Assembly: GCA_964436815.1 (NCBI GenBank)
Contig: CAYTER010000003.1
Location: 1-64,000, forward strand
Direction of reading: 5' to 3'
Source: UBA993 sp964436815
GTDB taxonomy: Bacteria > Bacillota > Dethiobacteria > DTU022
DNA length: 64,000 nucleotides
Shown: piece after piece, positions 1-8,496 of the stretch
Layout of the letters: the number at the start of each line of letters is the position of its first letter
How positions within the stretch are numbered: position 1 is the first letter of the stretch
The notes under the pieces: generated by a model
What the model was told of the DNA's origin: nothing
Databases searched by the model: none
Seen by the model: the letters and a program-made list of their open reading frames with translations, nothing else
Position numbers and translations under genes: made by a program

Positions 1-155
1 TTTTTATCTGGAGGACCCTGCTGCCGCCATTATACTTTTTAAATTCAGAAGCTGTCAACCGGAATAAGCAGTTCAAATCAGAGCTTATATTGAATTTGGC
101 AAAAATTTTTTAGCTGTTGTAAAGTTGATTCCGATATGTTAAACTATTTGTTTAA

Positions 156-184
156 TTGACACCTCAAGTGCTCTGTGTTACTAT
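156..184 (+). promoter_or_regulatory. Probable sigma-A promoter of carD
   Basis: TTGACA at 156-161 and TACTAT at 179-184 are separated by 17 bases, a good sigma-A type promoter about 30 bases upstream of the carD ribosome binding site. Bases 1-155 hold no gene I can support. The TTG of this -35 box could be misread as an upstream start codon of carD. Confidence 0.65.
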
Positions 185-215
185 ATTTACAGGCTTTTAT
201 CAAGGAGGCAATCAA

Positions 216-704
216 TTGTTCAGCGTAGGAGACCGGGTTGTGTACCCGATGCACGGAGCAGGGATAATTGAGGCAATCGAAGAAAAAGAAATTCTCGGTG
301 CGCGCAAGCAGTATTATGTTATGAAGCTACCCCTTGGGGAAATGAAAGTGTTAATTCCCACCGATAATATTATCCAGGTCGGGTTGCGCGGAGTTATTGA
401 AAAAAATGAAGTGCCGCAGGTTTTTGTCGTGCTCAAGGGTGATCAGCCTGAGCTGTCGGCTAACTGGAACCGGCGCTATCGCAACCATCTGGAGAAGATT
501 AAAAGCGGTGATATATACGAGGTGGCCGAGGTAGTTCGCAACCTGATGCTTCGGGAACGGGAGAAAGGTTTATCCACCGGGGAAAGCAAAATGCTCGAAA
601 CTGCCCGCCAAATCCTGATCAGTGAACTGATCCTGGTTCAGGACCTGGAACAGGCGGAAGTGATAAGCGTGCTTGATGAAGTTTTTGAGCAGGCTCCCAA
701 GTAA
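216..704 (+). CDS. carD: CarD/CdnL-family RNA polymerase-binding transcription regulator
   Basis: A 162-residue protein of the CarD/CdnL family. These bind the beta subunit of RNA polymerase through an N-terminal Tudor-like domain and stabilise open promoter complexes. The N-terminal part shows the family signature (residues 1-60, GDRVVYPMHGAG followed by a small beta-barrel), and the rest is an all-helical DNA-interacting domain with the typical LMLREREKGLSTGE segment. The TTG start at 216 follows AAGGAGG at 202-208. A longer in-frame reading from 156 would start inside the promoter and is rejected. It stands at the head of the yacL-ispD-ispF string, as in many Clostridia. Identification is firm from the motif and context. 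Confidence 0.93.
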   Translation: MFSVGDRVVYPMHGAGIIEAIEEKEILGARKQYYVMKLPLGEMKVLIPTDNIIQVGLRGVIEKNEVPQVFVVLKGDQPELSANWNRRYRNHLEKIKSGDIYEVAEVVRNLMLREREKGLSTGESKMLETARQILISELILVQDLEQAEVISVLDEVFEQAPK

Positions 705-748
705 AATGATCACTCCATAAACAATAATCGACCATCGCGGATTATACC

Positions 749-778
749 TTGATTCCGGGGAAAGCTTTAAGTTATAAT
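749..778 (+). promoter_or_regulatory. Probable promoter of the yacL-ispDF-cysES string
   Basis: TTGATT at 749-754 and a perfect TATAAT at 773-778 are 18 bases apart, upstream of yacL. The same stretch contains complementary arms (752-762 region and 790-800 region) followed by seven T, which could also end carD transcription, but the loop would be long and that reading is weak. Confidence 0.6.
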
Positions 779-892
779 GTTCCGAAGAGTTCCCGGGATT
801 TTTTTATTCGATTATTTATGCTCTCAGAATGCAGTAGAGAGTTCCGGTTACCTGGATAGCGGATCAGATCAGAATGAAGGGAGGTGAAAATT

Positions 893-1999
893 ATGGCCAA
901 CAAGATTCTCAGGATTATTGGCACCCTGTTTGGTGTGGTGCTTGGTGTTTACATCTTTGCGGTGATACTGCCTTTTGTCACCTTTTTTATCAACATCCCG
1001 GCGGGAATTTATTTTACACCGGTCAGTATCGGTTATTACGCCGTCGGTGGATTATTAATCGGACTTATATTTTATCTTCTTACTCCTGTTTTAATTAATA
1101 TTTTTTACCGCCTGGTGGTTTGGGCAGACAGCAGGCTTAAAGCAGTGCCTACCCAGGATATCGCTCTGGTAGTGCTCAGCCTGCTGATCACCCTGTTGAT
1201 CGGGTTGCTTTTGAGTTATCCGATTTACAGGCTGCCGGTTGTGGGTATATTCCTGTCACCAGTTTTGACCCTATTCCTGGTCTTTATCGGTGTTCGTTTT
1301 GTGCTAAACCGCAAGGAGGAATTTACTTTTCTTTCTTCCCTTTTTAACCGCAACATTCGCAGCGGTGGGCGGGAAAATGAAGTATTTAAGATCCTTGACA
1401 CCAGTGCCATTATCGACGGCAGAATTGTCGATATCTGCAAAACAGGGTTTCTGGAAGGGGTAATCGTCGTTGCCGGGTTTGTGCTGGAAGAACTGCGCCA
1501 TATCGCTGATTCACCGGATCTGCTCAAGCGCAACCGCGGCCGCCGCGGGCTTGATGTCCTGAACAAAATCCAAAAAGAGATGGATATACCAGTGCAGATC
1601 TATGAAGGAGATTTCGAGGATATTGCCGAGGTCGACAGCAAGCTGGTCAAACTGGCGAAAAAGATTAACGGTAAAATTATCACCAACGATTTTAATCTGA
1701 ATAAAGTTTGTGAGCTTCAGGGGATTACAGTCCTGAATATCAACGAACTGGCCAATGCAGTCAAACCGGTAGTGCTGCCCGGCGAAGAGATGGCCGCCCA
1801 GATCATCAAGGACGGGAAAGAAACAGGCCAGGGGGTGGCTTACCTGGACGACGGAACGATGATCGTCGTCGAAGGCGGCCGCCGCTATATCGGCGAAACA
1901 GTAGATGTGCTGGTTACCAGCGTGCTTCAGACTGCTGCCGGTCGGATGATTTTTGCCAAACCGAAGCAGGATGCGGAAAAATTAAACGGGGTTAAGTAA
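893..1999 (+). CDS. yacL: PIN/TRAM-domain integral membrane protein (YacL family)
   Basis: A 368-residue protein with about four hydrophobic segments in the first 140 residues, then a PIN-like nuclease domain (DTSAIIDGRI, first acidic residue near position 169, further acidic residues and TNDFNLNKV downstream) and a C-terminal TRAM RNA-binding domain (GQGVAYLDDGTMIVVEGG). Family members are membrane-anchored, with a presumed but poorly defined ribonuclease activity. GGGAGG at 879-884 sits 8 bases before ATG 893; GTG 884 overlaps that site and is unlikely. The order yacL-ispD-ispF matches Bacillus. The stop at 1999 is followed two bases later by ispD, so the genes are surely co-transcribed. 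Confidence 0.93.
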   Translation: MANKILRIIGTLFGVVLGVYIFAVILPFVTFFINIPAGIYFTPVSIGYYAVGGLLIGLIFYLLTPVLINIFYRLVVWADSRLKAVPTQDIALVVLSLLITLLIGLLLSYPIYRLPVVGIFLSPVLTLFLVFIGVRFVLNRKEEFTFLSSLFNRNIRSGGRENEVFKILDTSAIIDGRIVDICKTGFLEGVIVVAGFVLEELRHIADSPDLLKRNRGRRGLDVLNKIQKEMDIPVQIYEGDFEDIAEVDSKLVKLAKKINGKIITNDFNLNKVCELQGITVLNINELANAVKPVVLPGEEMAAQIIKDGKETGQGVAYLDDGTMIVVEGGRRYIGETVDVLVTSVLQTAAGRMIFAKPKQDAEKLNGVK

Positions 2000-2001
2000 C
2001 G

Positions 2002-2694
2002 GTGAAAATCGGAGCGCTTGTGGCAGCTGCCGGTGAGGGGCTGCGGATGAAAAATGCCACCCGCAAGCAGTACCTGCTTCTTGAAGGGATCCCGGTGCTG
2101 GCTCGTTCTGTCACGATTTTTACGGAACACCCTGTCTTTGAACAAATTGTTGTCGTTGTTCCTCCCGGTGAAATTGAAGGTGCCGCGGAACTGCTGAAAC
2201 CCTTCGTCTCATTAGCGAAGATTGAAATGACCGAAGGGGGAAAAACAAGACAGGAGTCAGTGTGGAAGGGGCTGCAGGTTCTTTCCGGTAACTGTGACCT
2301 GGTCTGCATCCACGACGCAGCCAGACCTTTGACTTCAAGACTGTTGCTGGAAAGGTTGCTCACTGCTGCTGAGGAATTTGGGGCTGCGGTGCCGGCTATC
2401 AGGTTAAGCGATACGGTGAAAGAAGTTGATGATCACCAGATGGTGATCGGGACGCCTTTACGCGAAAACCTTAGATTGGTTCAGACTCCCCAGGTTTTTA
2501 AAACCGCGCTGATCAGACAGGCTTATCAGGAAGCAGCCGGCAGGGGATGGGCAGCGACAGACGATGCCTCTTTAGTGGAAAAGCTGGGTAAACCGGTAGC
2601 CGTGGTCGAGGGAGAGCCTGAAAACCTGAAGATTACCAATCCGGGTGATCTGATCATGGCATCCTGGCACCTGAAAGGAGCGGATATTCAGTGA
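2002..2694 (+). CDS. ispD: 2-C-methyl-D-erythritol 4-phosphate cytidylyltransferase
   Basis: IspD, 230 residues, catalyses CTP-dependent formation of CDP-methylerythritol in the non-mevalonate isoprenoid pathway. Visible marks are the N-terminal nucleotidyltransferase loop (AAGEGLRM, residues 9-16), the RQESVWKGL motif, HDAARP for metal and substrate binding, and TPQVFK with the later DDASLVE. It starts with GTG 2002, two bases after the yacL stop, and its last codons overlap the start of ispF by four bases, so translation of the two pathway enzymes is likely coupled. Length and motifs are normal for the family. Confidence 0.96.
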   Translation: MKIGALVAAAGEGLRMKNATRKQYLLLEGIPVLARSVTIFTEHPVFEQIVVVVPPGEIEGAAELLKPFVSLAKIEMTEGGKTRQESVWKGLQVLSGNCDLVCIHDAARPLTSRLLLERLLTAAEEFGAAVPAIRLSDTVKEVDDHQMVIGTPLRENLRLVQTPQVFKTALIRQAYQEAAGRGWAATDDASLVEKLGKPVAVVEGEPENLKITNPGDLIMASWHLKGADIQ

Positions 2695-3200
2695 ACAGGA
2701 TCGGCACAGGTTTTGACCTTCACCGCCTGGTTGCCGACAGACCCTTGATCCTGGGCGGGGTGAAGATCGCCCATCACCTGGGCCTCGATGGTCATTCTGA
2801 TGCCGATGTGCTGCTCCATGCCCTGGCTGATGCCCTGCTTGGCGCAGCAGCTTTAGGAGACATCGGCCGCCATTTTCCACCAGGCGATGAACGCTACCGG
2901 GGGATATCAAGCCTTGTATTGCTTAACGAAGTTAACAGGATGTTGCAGGAGAAAGGCTGGAAAGTTGTTAATGCTGATCTTGTAGTAATTGCCGAGGAGC
3001 CGCACCTGGCCCCTTATAATGAGCAAATTTGTGAATCGATCTCCGGAGCGCTTAATATCCCGCGCTGCCGAATTTCTGTTAAAGCCACTACCACTGAAGG
3101 GTTAGGGGTTTGCGGACGCCGCGAGGCAATCGCTGCCCAGGCTGTTGTTCTGTTGGAAAAGGAAGAGAAACCCTGCCCGGCCGGTCACGAGGCTGTATGA
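2691..3200 (+). CDS. ispF: 2-C-methyl-D-erythritol 2,4-cyclodiphosphate synthase
   Basis: IspF, 169 residues (family usually about 157), forms the cyclic diphosphate two steps after IspD. It begins with the hallmark GTGFDLHRL, whose Asp and His bind zinc, and continues with GHSDADVLLHALADALLGA and KATTTEGLG near the C-terminus; all are intact. The GTG start overlaps the ispD stop (GTGA). The small extra length is at the C-terminus. IspE, which acts between the two enzymes, is not encoded in this window. Confidence 0.96.
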   Translation: MNRIGTGFDLHRLVADRPLILGGVKIAHHLGLDGHSDADVLLHALADALLGAAALGDIGRHFPPGDERYRGISSLVLLNEVNRMLQEKGWKVVNADLVVIAEEPHLAPYNEQICESISGALNIPRCRISVKATTTEGLGVCGRREAIAAQAVVLLEKEEKPCPAGHEAV

Positions 3201-3213
3201 GGAGCATGTAGCA

Positions 3214-3882
3214 ATGTTTAGCAGAATTAAACAGGATATACAAGCCGTCAAGGATCGCGACCCGGCAGCCAGAAGCACTGTAGAGGTTCTGCTCTGCTAC
3301 CCGGGGCTGCACGCCCTATTCTGTCACCGCCTGGCTCACTTTTTTTACCGCCGTGGCCTCATTCTATTACCACGCCTGATCTCACACCTGTCGCGCTTTT
3401 TCACCGGGATTGAAATTCACCCCGGGGCAGCAATCGGGTCTTCATTTTTTATTGATCACGGCATGGGAGTGGTGATTGGTGAAACCACGGAGATCGGTTC
3501 AAATGTCACCATCTATCAGGGAGTAACCCTGGGCGGGACCGGTAAGGAGAAAGGAAAGCGACACCCGACGATCGGGAACAATGTCGTAATCGGCACCGGG
3601 GCAAAAGTTCTCGGACCGATTACAATCGGTGAAAACAGCCGGATTGGCGCCGGTTCGGTGGTGCTTGCCTCAGCTCCGCCTAATTCAACTGTGGTCGGCA
3701 TCCCGGCCCGGGTGGTATACTATAACGGAGAAAAGGTTCCTTCCATTAATTTAAATCACAGCGATATGCCCGACCCGGTAGCCGAAGCGCTTAACCGTCT
3801 GCAGGAGCAGATCGACCAGCTCCGCTGCCATCGGGTGGAAATCGAAAACGGAGCGTGCAACTGTGGCGATAAAAATCTATAA
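3214..3882 (+). CDS. cysE: Serine O-acetyltransferase
   Basis: CysE, 222 residues, transfers acetyl from acetyl-CoA to L-serine, the first step of cysteine synthesis. After a helical N-terminal domain (residues 1-62) comes the left-handed beta-helix of hexapeptide repeats (about 65-170), including the catalytic Asp-His pair in FIDHGMGVVIGE (residues 81-82) and the GGTGKEKGKRHP loop. ATG 3214 follows TATGAGGAGC. An in-frame extension back to 3145 lies inside ispF and is rejected. In Bacillus gltX separates ispF from cysE; here it is missing. The last 20 bases overlap cysS. Confidence 0.95.
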   Translation: MFSRIKQDIQAVKDRDPAARSTVEVLLCYPGLHALFCHRLAHFFYRRGLILLPRLISHLSRFFTGIEIHPGAAIGSSFFIDHGMGVVIGETTEIGSNVTIYQGVTLGGTGKEKGKRHPTIGNNVVIGTGAKVLGPITIGENSRIGAGSVVLASAPPNSTVVGIPARVVYYNGEKVPSINLNHSDMPDPVAEALNRLQEQIDQLRCHRVEIENGACNCGDKNL

Positions 3883-5275
3883 CACCCTCACCCGCAGCAA
3901 GGAAGAATTCAAACCCGGATCCCCGCCACAGGTTACTTTTTATGTCTGCGGGCCAACAGTCTATGATTTTATTCACATCGGTAATGCCCGCGTCTTTATT
4001 ATTTTCGATCTGATCAGGCGCTACTTGCAATACCGCGGTTTTTTAGTCAAGCTGGTTCAGAATTACACCGATATTGACGATAAGATGATCAACCGGGCTA
4101 ACGAGCAGAACATTTCCGTCAGTGAGCTGGCTGAAAGGTTTATCAAAGCTTACGAGGAAGATGTAGCCGCCCTGAAAGTGCTGCCGGCCGACGTCAAGCC
4201 TCGCGCTACGGAGCATATCGAACAGATTATCGAACTGATAGAAAAGCTGCTTGATAACGGTTACGCCTATGTGAGTGACGGTGATGTTTATTACGACACC
4301 TCCCGTTTTGCCGATTATGGCAAGCTTTCTCAGCAGAAACAGGAGGAGCTGCTGGCCGGCGCCCGGGTGGAGCCGGGCGAGAAGAAAAACAGTCCGCTTG
4401 ACTTTGCCCTCTGGAAACAGAAAAAGGAAGGCGAACCCTCCTGGAACAGCCCCTGGGGCGAAGGACGCCCCGGTTGGCATATTGAGTGTTCGGCCATGTC
4501 AACTCATTATATGGATGATACCCTGGACATTCATGCCGGGGGTGCCGACCTGATTTTCCCCCACCATGAGAATGAAATCGCCCAAACCTGGGGCGCTGAC
4601 GGGCGACCGCTGGCCCGCTACTGGCTGCACGCCGGTTACCTTAATATTGAAGCCCAAAAGATGTCAAAATCACTCGGCAATGTGCGCACTGTCCGTGAAC
4701 TGGTTGCCAGGCACGACCCGTTGGATTTACGCTTTCTGATCCTTTCGGCTCACTACCGCAGTCCGCTTAATTTTAGCGCTGCCCTGATTGCCCAGAGCCG
4801 CTCCGGCAGGCAGCGGCTGCAGGAAATGGCTGAAAACCTTGCAGCAGCGGCGGTTAATGCGGGCGATAGCTCAGGTCCCGGCGCAGAAAAACTTCAGGCA
4901 GAGCTTAGGCTGGCCAGAGAACGTTTTCTAGCCGCGATGGATGATGATTTCAACACCGCTGACGCCCTCGGGGTCGTATTTGATCTGGCCCGCAACTGCA
5001 ATATCTACCTGAAAGAAAACTATCCTTATCATAAAAAACTGTTAGAAGATGTGATGCAGTTTTACCTTGAGTTTAACGCTATCTTTGAAATACTGGATCT
5101 CTCAGTACCGCAGGATTTAGACGAGCAAATTAATGCTCTTCTGGCAAGGCGCGATGAAGCCAGGGCGAAAAAAGACTGGGCAACATCGGATCAGATTAGA
5201 GATGAACTGGCAGATCAGGGGATTATTCTGGAAGATACCCCTCACGGCACCCGCTGGAAACGAAAAGATCAATAA
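3863..5275 (+). CDS. cysS: Cysteinyl-tRNA synthetase
   Basis: CysRS, 470 residues, class I enzyme charging tRNA-Cys. Seen directly: zinc-ligand Cys29 in YVCGPTVYD, the HIGH-type signature HIGN at 38-41, the second zinc region (CSAMS, then HHENEIAQ) and KMSKS at 266-270, then the DALR and anticodon-binding helices. It begins with GTG 3863 inside the end of cysE, so the two cysteine-related genes are translationally linked. All catalytic motifs and the length are normal. Confidence 0.97.
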   Translation: MAIKIYNTLTRSKEEFKPGSPPQVTFYVCGPTVYDFIHIGNARVFIIFDLIRRYLQYRGFLVKLVQNYTDIDDKMINRANEQNISVSELAERFIKAYEEDVAALKVLPADVKPRATEHIEQIIELIEKLLDNGYAYVSDGDVYYDTSRFADYGKLSQQKQEELLAGARVEPGEKKNSPLDFALWKQKKEGEPSWNSPWGEGRPGWHIECSAMSTHYMDDTLDIHAGGADLIFPHHENEIAQTWGADGRPLARYWLHAGYLNIEAQKMSKSLGNVRTVRELVARHDPLDLRFLILSAHYRSPLNFSAALIAQSRSGRQRLQEMAENLAAAAVNAGDSSGPGAEKLQAELRLARERFLAAMDDDFNTADALGVVFDLARNCNIYLKENYPYHKKLLEDVMQFYLEFNAIFEILDLSVPQDLDEQINALLARRDEARAKKDWATSDQIRDELADQGIILEDTPHGTRWKRKDQ

Positions 5276-5327
5276 AACTCTTTCTAGACAAGGTTTCCCG
5301 CAAGATCAGCTAAAATGAGGTGAAGCT

Positions 5328-5987
5328 ATGGCTTATATCAGGGAAAGAACGATCGAGTCCGCTTGGAGAATGGTACTCTGGAATTGCGCCCGTTACGGGT
5401 ACAGTTACCGGATCAAGAAAGGCAGCTACGAGGGACAGCTTCGTAAACAGTTGGCTCACCTGGCTGTAGTGATCGAGGAGCCCTACACCCGCCCGCTGGC
5501 AGTCTGGCTTCCGGAAAACTGCGGCATTCCAGCCCCGACATCGGAAGAGCGCATCCAAAACTACTTCTACGAGTATCTGGCAACCGATACCAAGTGTGAA
5601 ATGGAAGATTATACCTACGGTCAGCATCTTGCCCCCCAGCTGCCCAAGGTAATCGATCTGTTGAACAGATCAAAAGGGGCAACCAATCAGGCCTGCATGA
5701 ATATTGGCGGACAGGAGAATATCGATCTGGCCGATCCGCCCTGCCTGCGGGTTGTTGATTTTAAAGTCGTGGATGGCAAGCTTAACATGACCGTATTTTT
5801 CCGCTCCTGGGATATCTTTGTCGGTTTTCCCGAGAATTTAGGCGGTCTGCAGCTTCTGAAAGAGTATATTTTGATGCAGCTTAAGTTTCCGGTTGAAGAC
5901 GGCCCGATTACGGCCTATTCTTCAGGCGCCCATATTTATGAACAGTATTTTCCGATTGTCAACCTGCTTAATGCTCACAAATGTTAA
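5328..5987 (+). CDS. thyA: Thymidylate synthase, archaeal-type (short ThyA family)
   Basis: A 219-residue protein that I assign to the short, archaeal-type branch of the folate-dependent ThyA family, making dTMP from dUMP. The sequence keeps the ThyA active-site pattern: nucleophile Cys139 in DPPCLRV, phosphate-binding RSWD at 159-162 followed by FVGFPENLGG, the YGQHLAPQLP segment, and a dUMP-binding HIY at 202-204. It is shorter than E. coli ThyA (264) and lacks its N-terminal features. TGAGGTGA precedes ATG 5328. It occupies the place where mini-ribonuclease III (mrnC) and sometimes thyX lie in relatives. Assignment is by residue pattern and memory of the archaeal family. Confidence 0.82.
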   Translation: MAYIRERTIESAWRMVLWNCARYGYSYRIKKGSYEGQLRKQLAHLAVVIEEPYTRPLAVWLPENCGIPAPTSEERIQNYFYEYLATDTKCEMEDYTYGQHLAPQLPKVIDLLNRSKGATNQACMNIGGQENIDLADPPCLRVVDFKVVDGKLNMTVFFRSWDIFVGFPENLGGLQLLKEYILMQLKFPVEDGPITAYSSGAHIYEQYFPIVNLLNAHKC

Positions 5988-6028
5988 TCCTGCAGAAATT
6001 TTATGACGGGCAGGAAACGGGGGGTTAA

Positions 6029-6814
6029 ATGGCGGCAGGAAGGAAGCATCCAAAAGATAAACTGACTGAAGATGAAATAATCGGCGGCCGCCAGGCTGTG
6101 CTCTCCGCCCTCAAGTACAGTAAACCGCGGCGGATCTTTTTAGCGGCAGATTCCAGGGGAGCAATAGTCGCCGAGATTTCCGCCCTTGCGGCAGAGAAGA
6201 AAATACCGCTTGAGAGGCTTGCAAACAGCTCTTTTAAGGAGCTGGCCGGGTTTATTCCCGGGAACCAGTCAGTGGCTGCCCTGGTTCCGCCTTATCGTTA
6301 CGCAGACCTTGATCAACTGATTTCCTCCTCCCTGAAAAAAAGCACCGATCCCCTTCTACTGATGCTTGATCACCTGGAAGATCCTCAGAACTTAGGCGCT
6401 ATCATGCGCACCGCCGAAGCTGCAGGCTTAGATGGCCTGATCATTCCCGACCGGCGTTCTGCTTCTGTTACAGCTGCGGTTCGCAAGGTTGCAGCCGGAG
6501 CAGCGGAACGAATTTCAGTAGCGCGGGTAACCAATTTAAGCCGGACAGCAGAAAAGCTAAAGGAAGAAGGTTTCTGGCTCTACGGTGCGGAAGCCGATGG
6601 TGAACAGCCTTATTATCAGGCTGATTACCGACGTCCCCTGGTCCTGGTCATCGGCTCCGAGGGCAAAGGTTTATCTCCTTTGCTCCGAAGCAGGTGCGAC
6701 CAGACCCTGGTGATTCCCATGCCGGGTGGAGCAGCCGGATCACTTAATGTTTCCACGGCTGCCGCTGTTCTAATCTATGCCGCCCTGGCCCAGAGAGAAG
6801 GTTGGTCGGGCTGA
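6029..6814 (+). CDS. rlmB: 23S rRNA (guanosine-2'-O-)-methyltransferase, SpoU/TrmH family
   Basis: RlmB-type SPOUT methyltransferase, 261 residues, expected to methylate the 2'-OH of a 23S rRNA guanosine using S-adenosylmethionine. It has an N-terminal substrate-binding domain beginning IGGRQAVLSAL, then the three SpoU motifs: NLGAIMRTAEA, LVIGSEGKGL and IPMPGGAAGSLNVSTA, which build the knotted cofactor site. ATG 6029 follows a G-rich site. Its end overlaps yacP. In many relatives the order cysS-mrnC-rlmB is kept; here thyA replaces mrnC. Confidence 0.94.
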   Translation: MAAGRKHPKDKLTEDEIIGGRQAVLSALKYSKPRRIFLAADSRGAIVAEISALAAEKKIPLERLANSSFKELAGFIPGNQSVAALVPPYRYADLDQLISSSLKKSTDPLLLMLDHLEDPQNLGAIMRTAEAAGLDGLIIPDRRSASVTAAVRKVAAGAAERISVARVTNLSRTAEKLKEEGFWLYGAEADGEQPYYQADYRRPLVLVIGSEGKGLSPLLRSRCDQTLVIPMPGGAAGSLNVSTAAAVLIYAALAQREGWSG

Positions 6815-7308
6815 AAGCTTCAGTACTGATTGTTGACGGCTATAACATCATTGGCGCCTGGGAAAACCTCAAAGAGCTCAAGGAAAAGGATTTGGGAAGT
6901 GCCCGGGACCAGCTGATATCTTCGCTTTCGGCTTATTACCCCTGGTGCTGGGATAGAATCATTATCGTTTTCGATGGCCGTCACTTTGCCTGGGATTACT
7001 TGACAGGAGTTGAAGTGGTTTTTACCGAGGCGGGTGAAAGCGCTGATACGATGATCGAAAAGCTGGCTGCCGGCCTGGCGGCGGAATACCGGGTTGAAGT
7101 GGCCACCTCTGATTTTGCCGAACTGCGGGCGGCTTCCGCCTTAGGGGCTGCGATCCTCTCGGCGCCGGCTTTAAAAGAGAGGCTTGTATCAGAAAGGGAA
7201 GCTTACCGGGAACGCCTGGCCCGCAGGAACAGAAAAAAGGGGCTCCTGCTCAATGACCTGCTGCAGCAATCAGTGATCGACAATCTTGAGAAAATGCGTA
7301 AATTATAG
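6802..7308 (+). CDS. yacP: NYN-domain endoribonuclease, YacP/Rae1 family
   Basis: A 168-residue NYN (PIN-like) domain protein. The Bacillus homologue YacP/Rae1 cuts mRNA in the ribosomal A site. The start LIVDGYNII and the later IVFDGRH and SADTMIEK keep the conserved acidic residues of the nuclease fold, and the basic C-terminus (RLARRNRKKG) fits ribosome binding. TTG 6802 lies within the end of rlmB with AGAGAAGG just before it; CTG 6811 is a weaker alternative. The conserved location between rlmB and sigH supports the call. Confidence 0.88.
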   Translation: MVGLKASVLIVDGYNIIGAWENLKELKEKDLGSARDQLISSLSAYYPWCWDRIIIVFDGRHFAWDYLTGVEVVFTEAGESADTMIEKLAAGLAAEYRVEVATSDFAELRAASALGAAILSAPALKERLVSEREAYRERLARRNRKKGLLLNDLLQQSVIDNLEKMRKL

Positions 7309-7361
7309 GTACTCTACCCGGCAAAAAAAGATAAAGGTTACATAAAATTATGGCAAAATAC

Positions 7362-7390
7362 TTGACCCTATAAGGGCATTAAGTTATAAT
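7362..7390 (+). promoter_or_regulatory. Strong sigma-A promoter of sigH
   Basis: TTGACC at 7362-7367 and a perfect TATAAT at 7385-7390 with a 17-base spacer, about 55 bases upstream of the sigH start. Confidence 0.8.
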
Positions 7391-7445
7391 AACCGGGAAG
7401 CCTACGCTAATCCCACCAGTAGATTTCCAAACGGAGGCGATAGTA

Positions 7446-8105
7446 TTGAGCTTTTTAGCTCATGAGTTGAAGTATCCCTGCCAGTCCGACAACAACTTTG
7501 AAATTCGCACCGATGAAGATATTGTGATGGAGGCTAAAAACGGCGATACCATCGCCCTTGAGTACCTGATCAACAAGTACAAAAATTTTGTCAAGGCCAA
7601 GGCGCGCTCTTACTTCTTAATCGGGGCTGATCGTGAAGATATCATCCAGGAAGGAATGATCGGTCTTTACAAGGCAATCAGGGATTTCCGCGATGATAAA
7701 CTTTCTTCCTTCCGCGCTTTTGCCGAGTTATGTATTACCCGCCAGATCATCACGGCGATTAAAACAGCCACCCGGCAAAAACATATACCGCTGAATTCCT
7801 ACGTTTCACTGAATAAGCCGATCTATGATGAAGATTCCGACCGCACCCTGCTTGACATTCTTTCCGGCACCAAGATAACTGATCCGGAAGAGCTGATGAT
7901 TAACCGGGAAGAATACAACGATATCGAGTATAAGATGGGCGAAATTTTAAGTGAGCTGGAGTGGAAGGTGCTCACTCTCTACCTGGAGGGGAAATCATAC
8001 CAGGAGATCGCGATTGACCTGCAGCGCCATGTTAAATCGATCGATAATGCCCTGCAGCGTGTCAAACGTAAGCTGGAGCGTTATCTCGAAGTGCGCAAGA
8101 CCTGA
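7446..8105 (+). CDS. sigH: RNA polymerase sigma-H factor
   Basis: SigH, 219 residues, a sigma-70 family factor directing transition-phase and early sporulation genes in Firmicutes. Region 2 is clear (AKNGDTIALEYLINKYKNFV, then the DREDIIQEGMIGLYKAIRDF core-binding stretch and a promoter -10 recognition helix), followed by region 4 with a helix-turn-helix (LEGKSYQEIAIDLQRHVKSI). TTG 7446 lies eight bases after GGAGG. Its own promoter at 7362-7390 separates it from yacP. Presence of SigH suggests, but does not prove, that the organism sporulates. Confidence 0.94.
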   Translation: MSFLAHELKYPCQSDNNFEIRTDEDIVMEAKNGDTIALEYLINKYKNFVKAKARSYFLIGADREDIIQEGMIGLYKAIRDFRDDKLSSFRAFAELCITRQIITAIKTATRQKHIPLNSYVSLNKPIYDEDSDRTLLDILSGTKITDPEELMINREEYNDIEYKMGEILSELEWKVLTLYLEGKSYQEIAIDLQRHVKSIDNALQRVKRKLERYLEVRKT

Positions 8106-8162
8106 CCGGCATTAGCCTGATTCAAGGGTTTTCTAACCATACATAATTGGCCTCGGCTGCTG

Positions 8163-8191
8163 TTGACTTTTAAAATAGGCCAGTGTATAAT
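8163..8191 (+). promoter_or_regulatory. Strong promoter of the tRNA cluster
   Basis: TTGACT at 8163-8168 and TATAAT at 8186-8191 with a 17-base spacer, ending 15 bases before the first tRNA gene. Confidence 0.85.
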
Positions 8192-8206
8192 CAGTATCGC
8201 TTAAAA

Positions 8207-8280
8207 GCGGGTGTAGCTCAATGGCAGAGCCCTAGCTTCCCAAGCTAGTCGCGTGGGTTCGATTCCCATCACCCGCTCCA
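8207..8280 (+). tRNA. tRNA-Gly (CCC)
   Basis: A 74-base tRNA with a 7-bp acceptor stem (GCGGGTG with CACCCGC), a D arm, an anticodon stem CTAGC/GCTAG around loop TTCCCAA (anticodon CCC, reading GGG), a T arm with GTTCGATTC and an encoded CCA end. Confidence 0.95.
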
Positions 8281-8287
8281 TTGACGC

Positions 8288-8364
<77 letters not shown>

Positions 8365-8398
8365 TTATAAGGAAATCGCAGCCGCGGTTTCCTTATAA
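8365..8398 (+). repeat. 15-bp stem-loop between tRNA-fMet and tRNA-Thr
   Basis: Arms 8365-8379 and 8384-8398 are complementary over 15 bp with a single wobble pair and a four-base AGCC loop. It begins at the base after the tRNA-fMet CCA. No T run follows on either strand, so it is unlikely to be an ordinary terminator; a processing signal is more plausible. Confidence 0.85.
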
Positions 8399-8419
8399 AA
8401 ATGATCGATACTGTTACCT

Positions 8420-8495
8420 GCTCACGTAGCTCAGTCGGTAGAGCGTATCCTTGGTAAGGATAAGGTCACCGGTTCAATCCCGGTCGTGAGCTCCA
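8420..8495 (+). tRNA. tRNA-Thr (GGT)
   Basis: A 76-base tRNA with acceptor GCTCACG/CGTGAGC, anticodon stem TATCC/GGATA around TTGGTAA (anticodon GGT, reading ACC and ACT), T arm with GTTCAATCC and encoded CCA. Confidence 0.95.
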
Positions 8496-8496
8496 C

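Noticed and set aside
156..215. Upstream in-frame extension of carD from TTG 156
   Set aside because: That TTG is part of the TTGACA -35 box, and a strong ribosome site stands before TTG 216.
874..1098. Alternative frame at the start of yacL
   Set aside because: It runs inside the yacL coding region in another frame and has no recognisable protein features.
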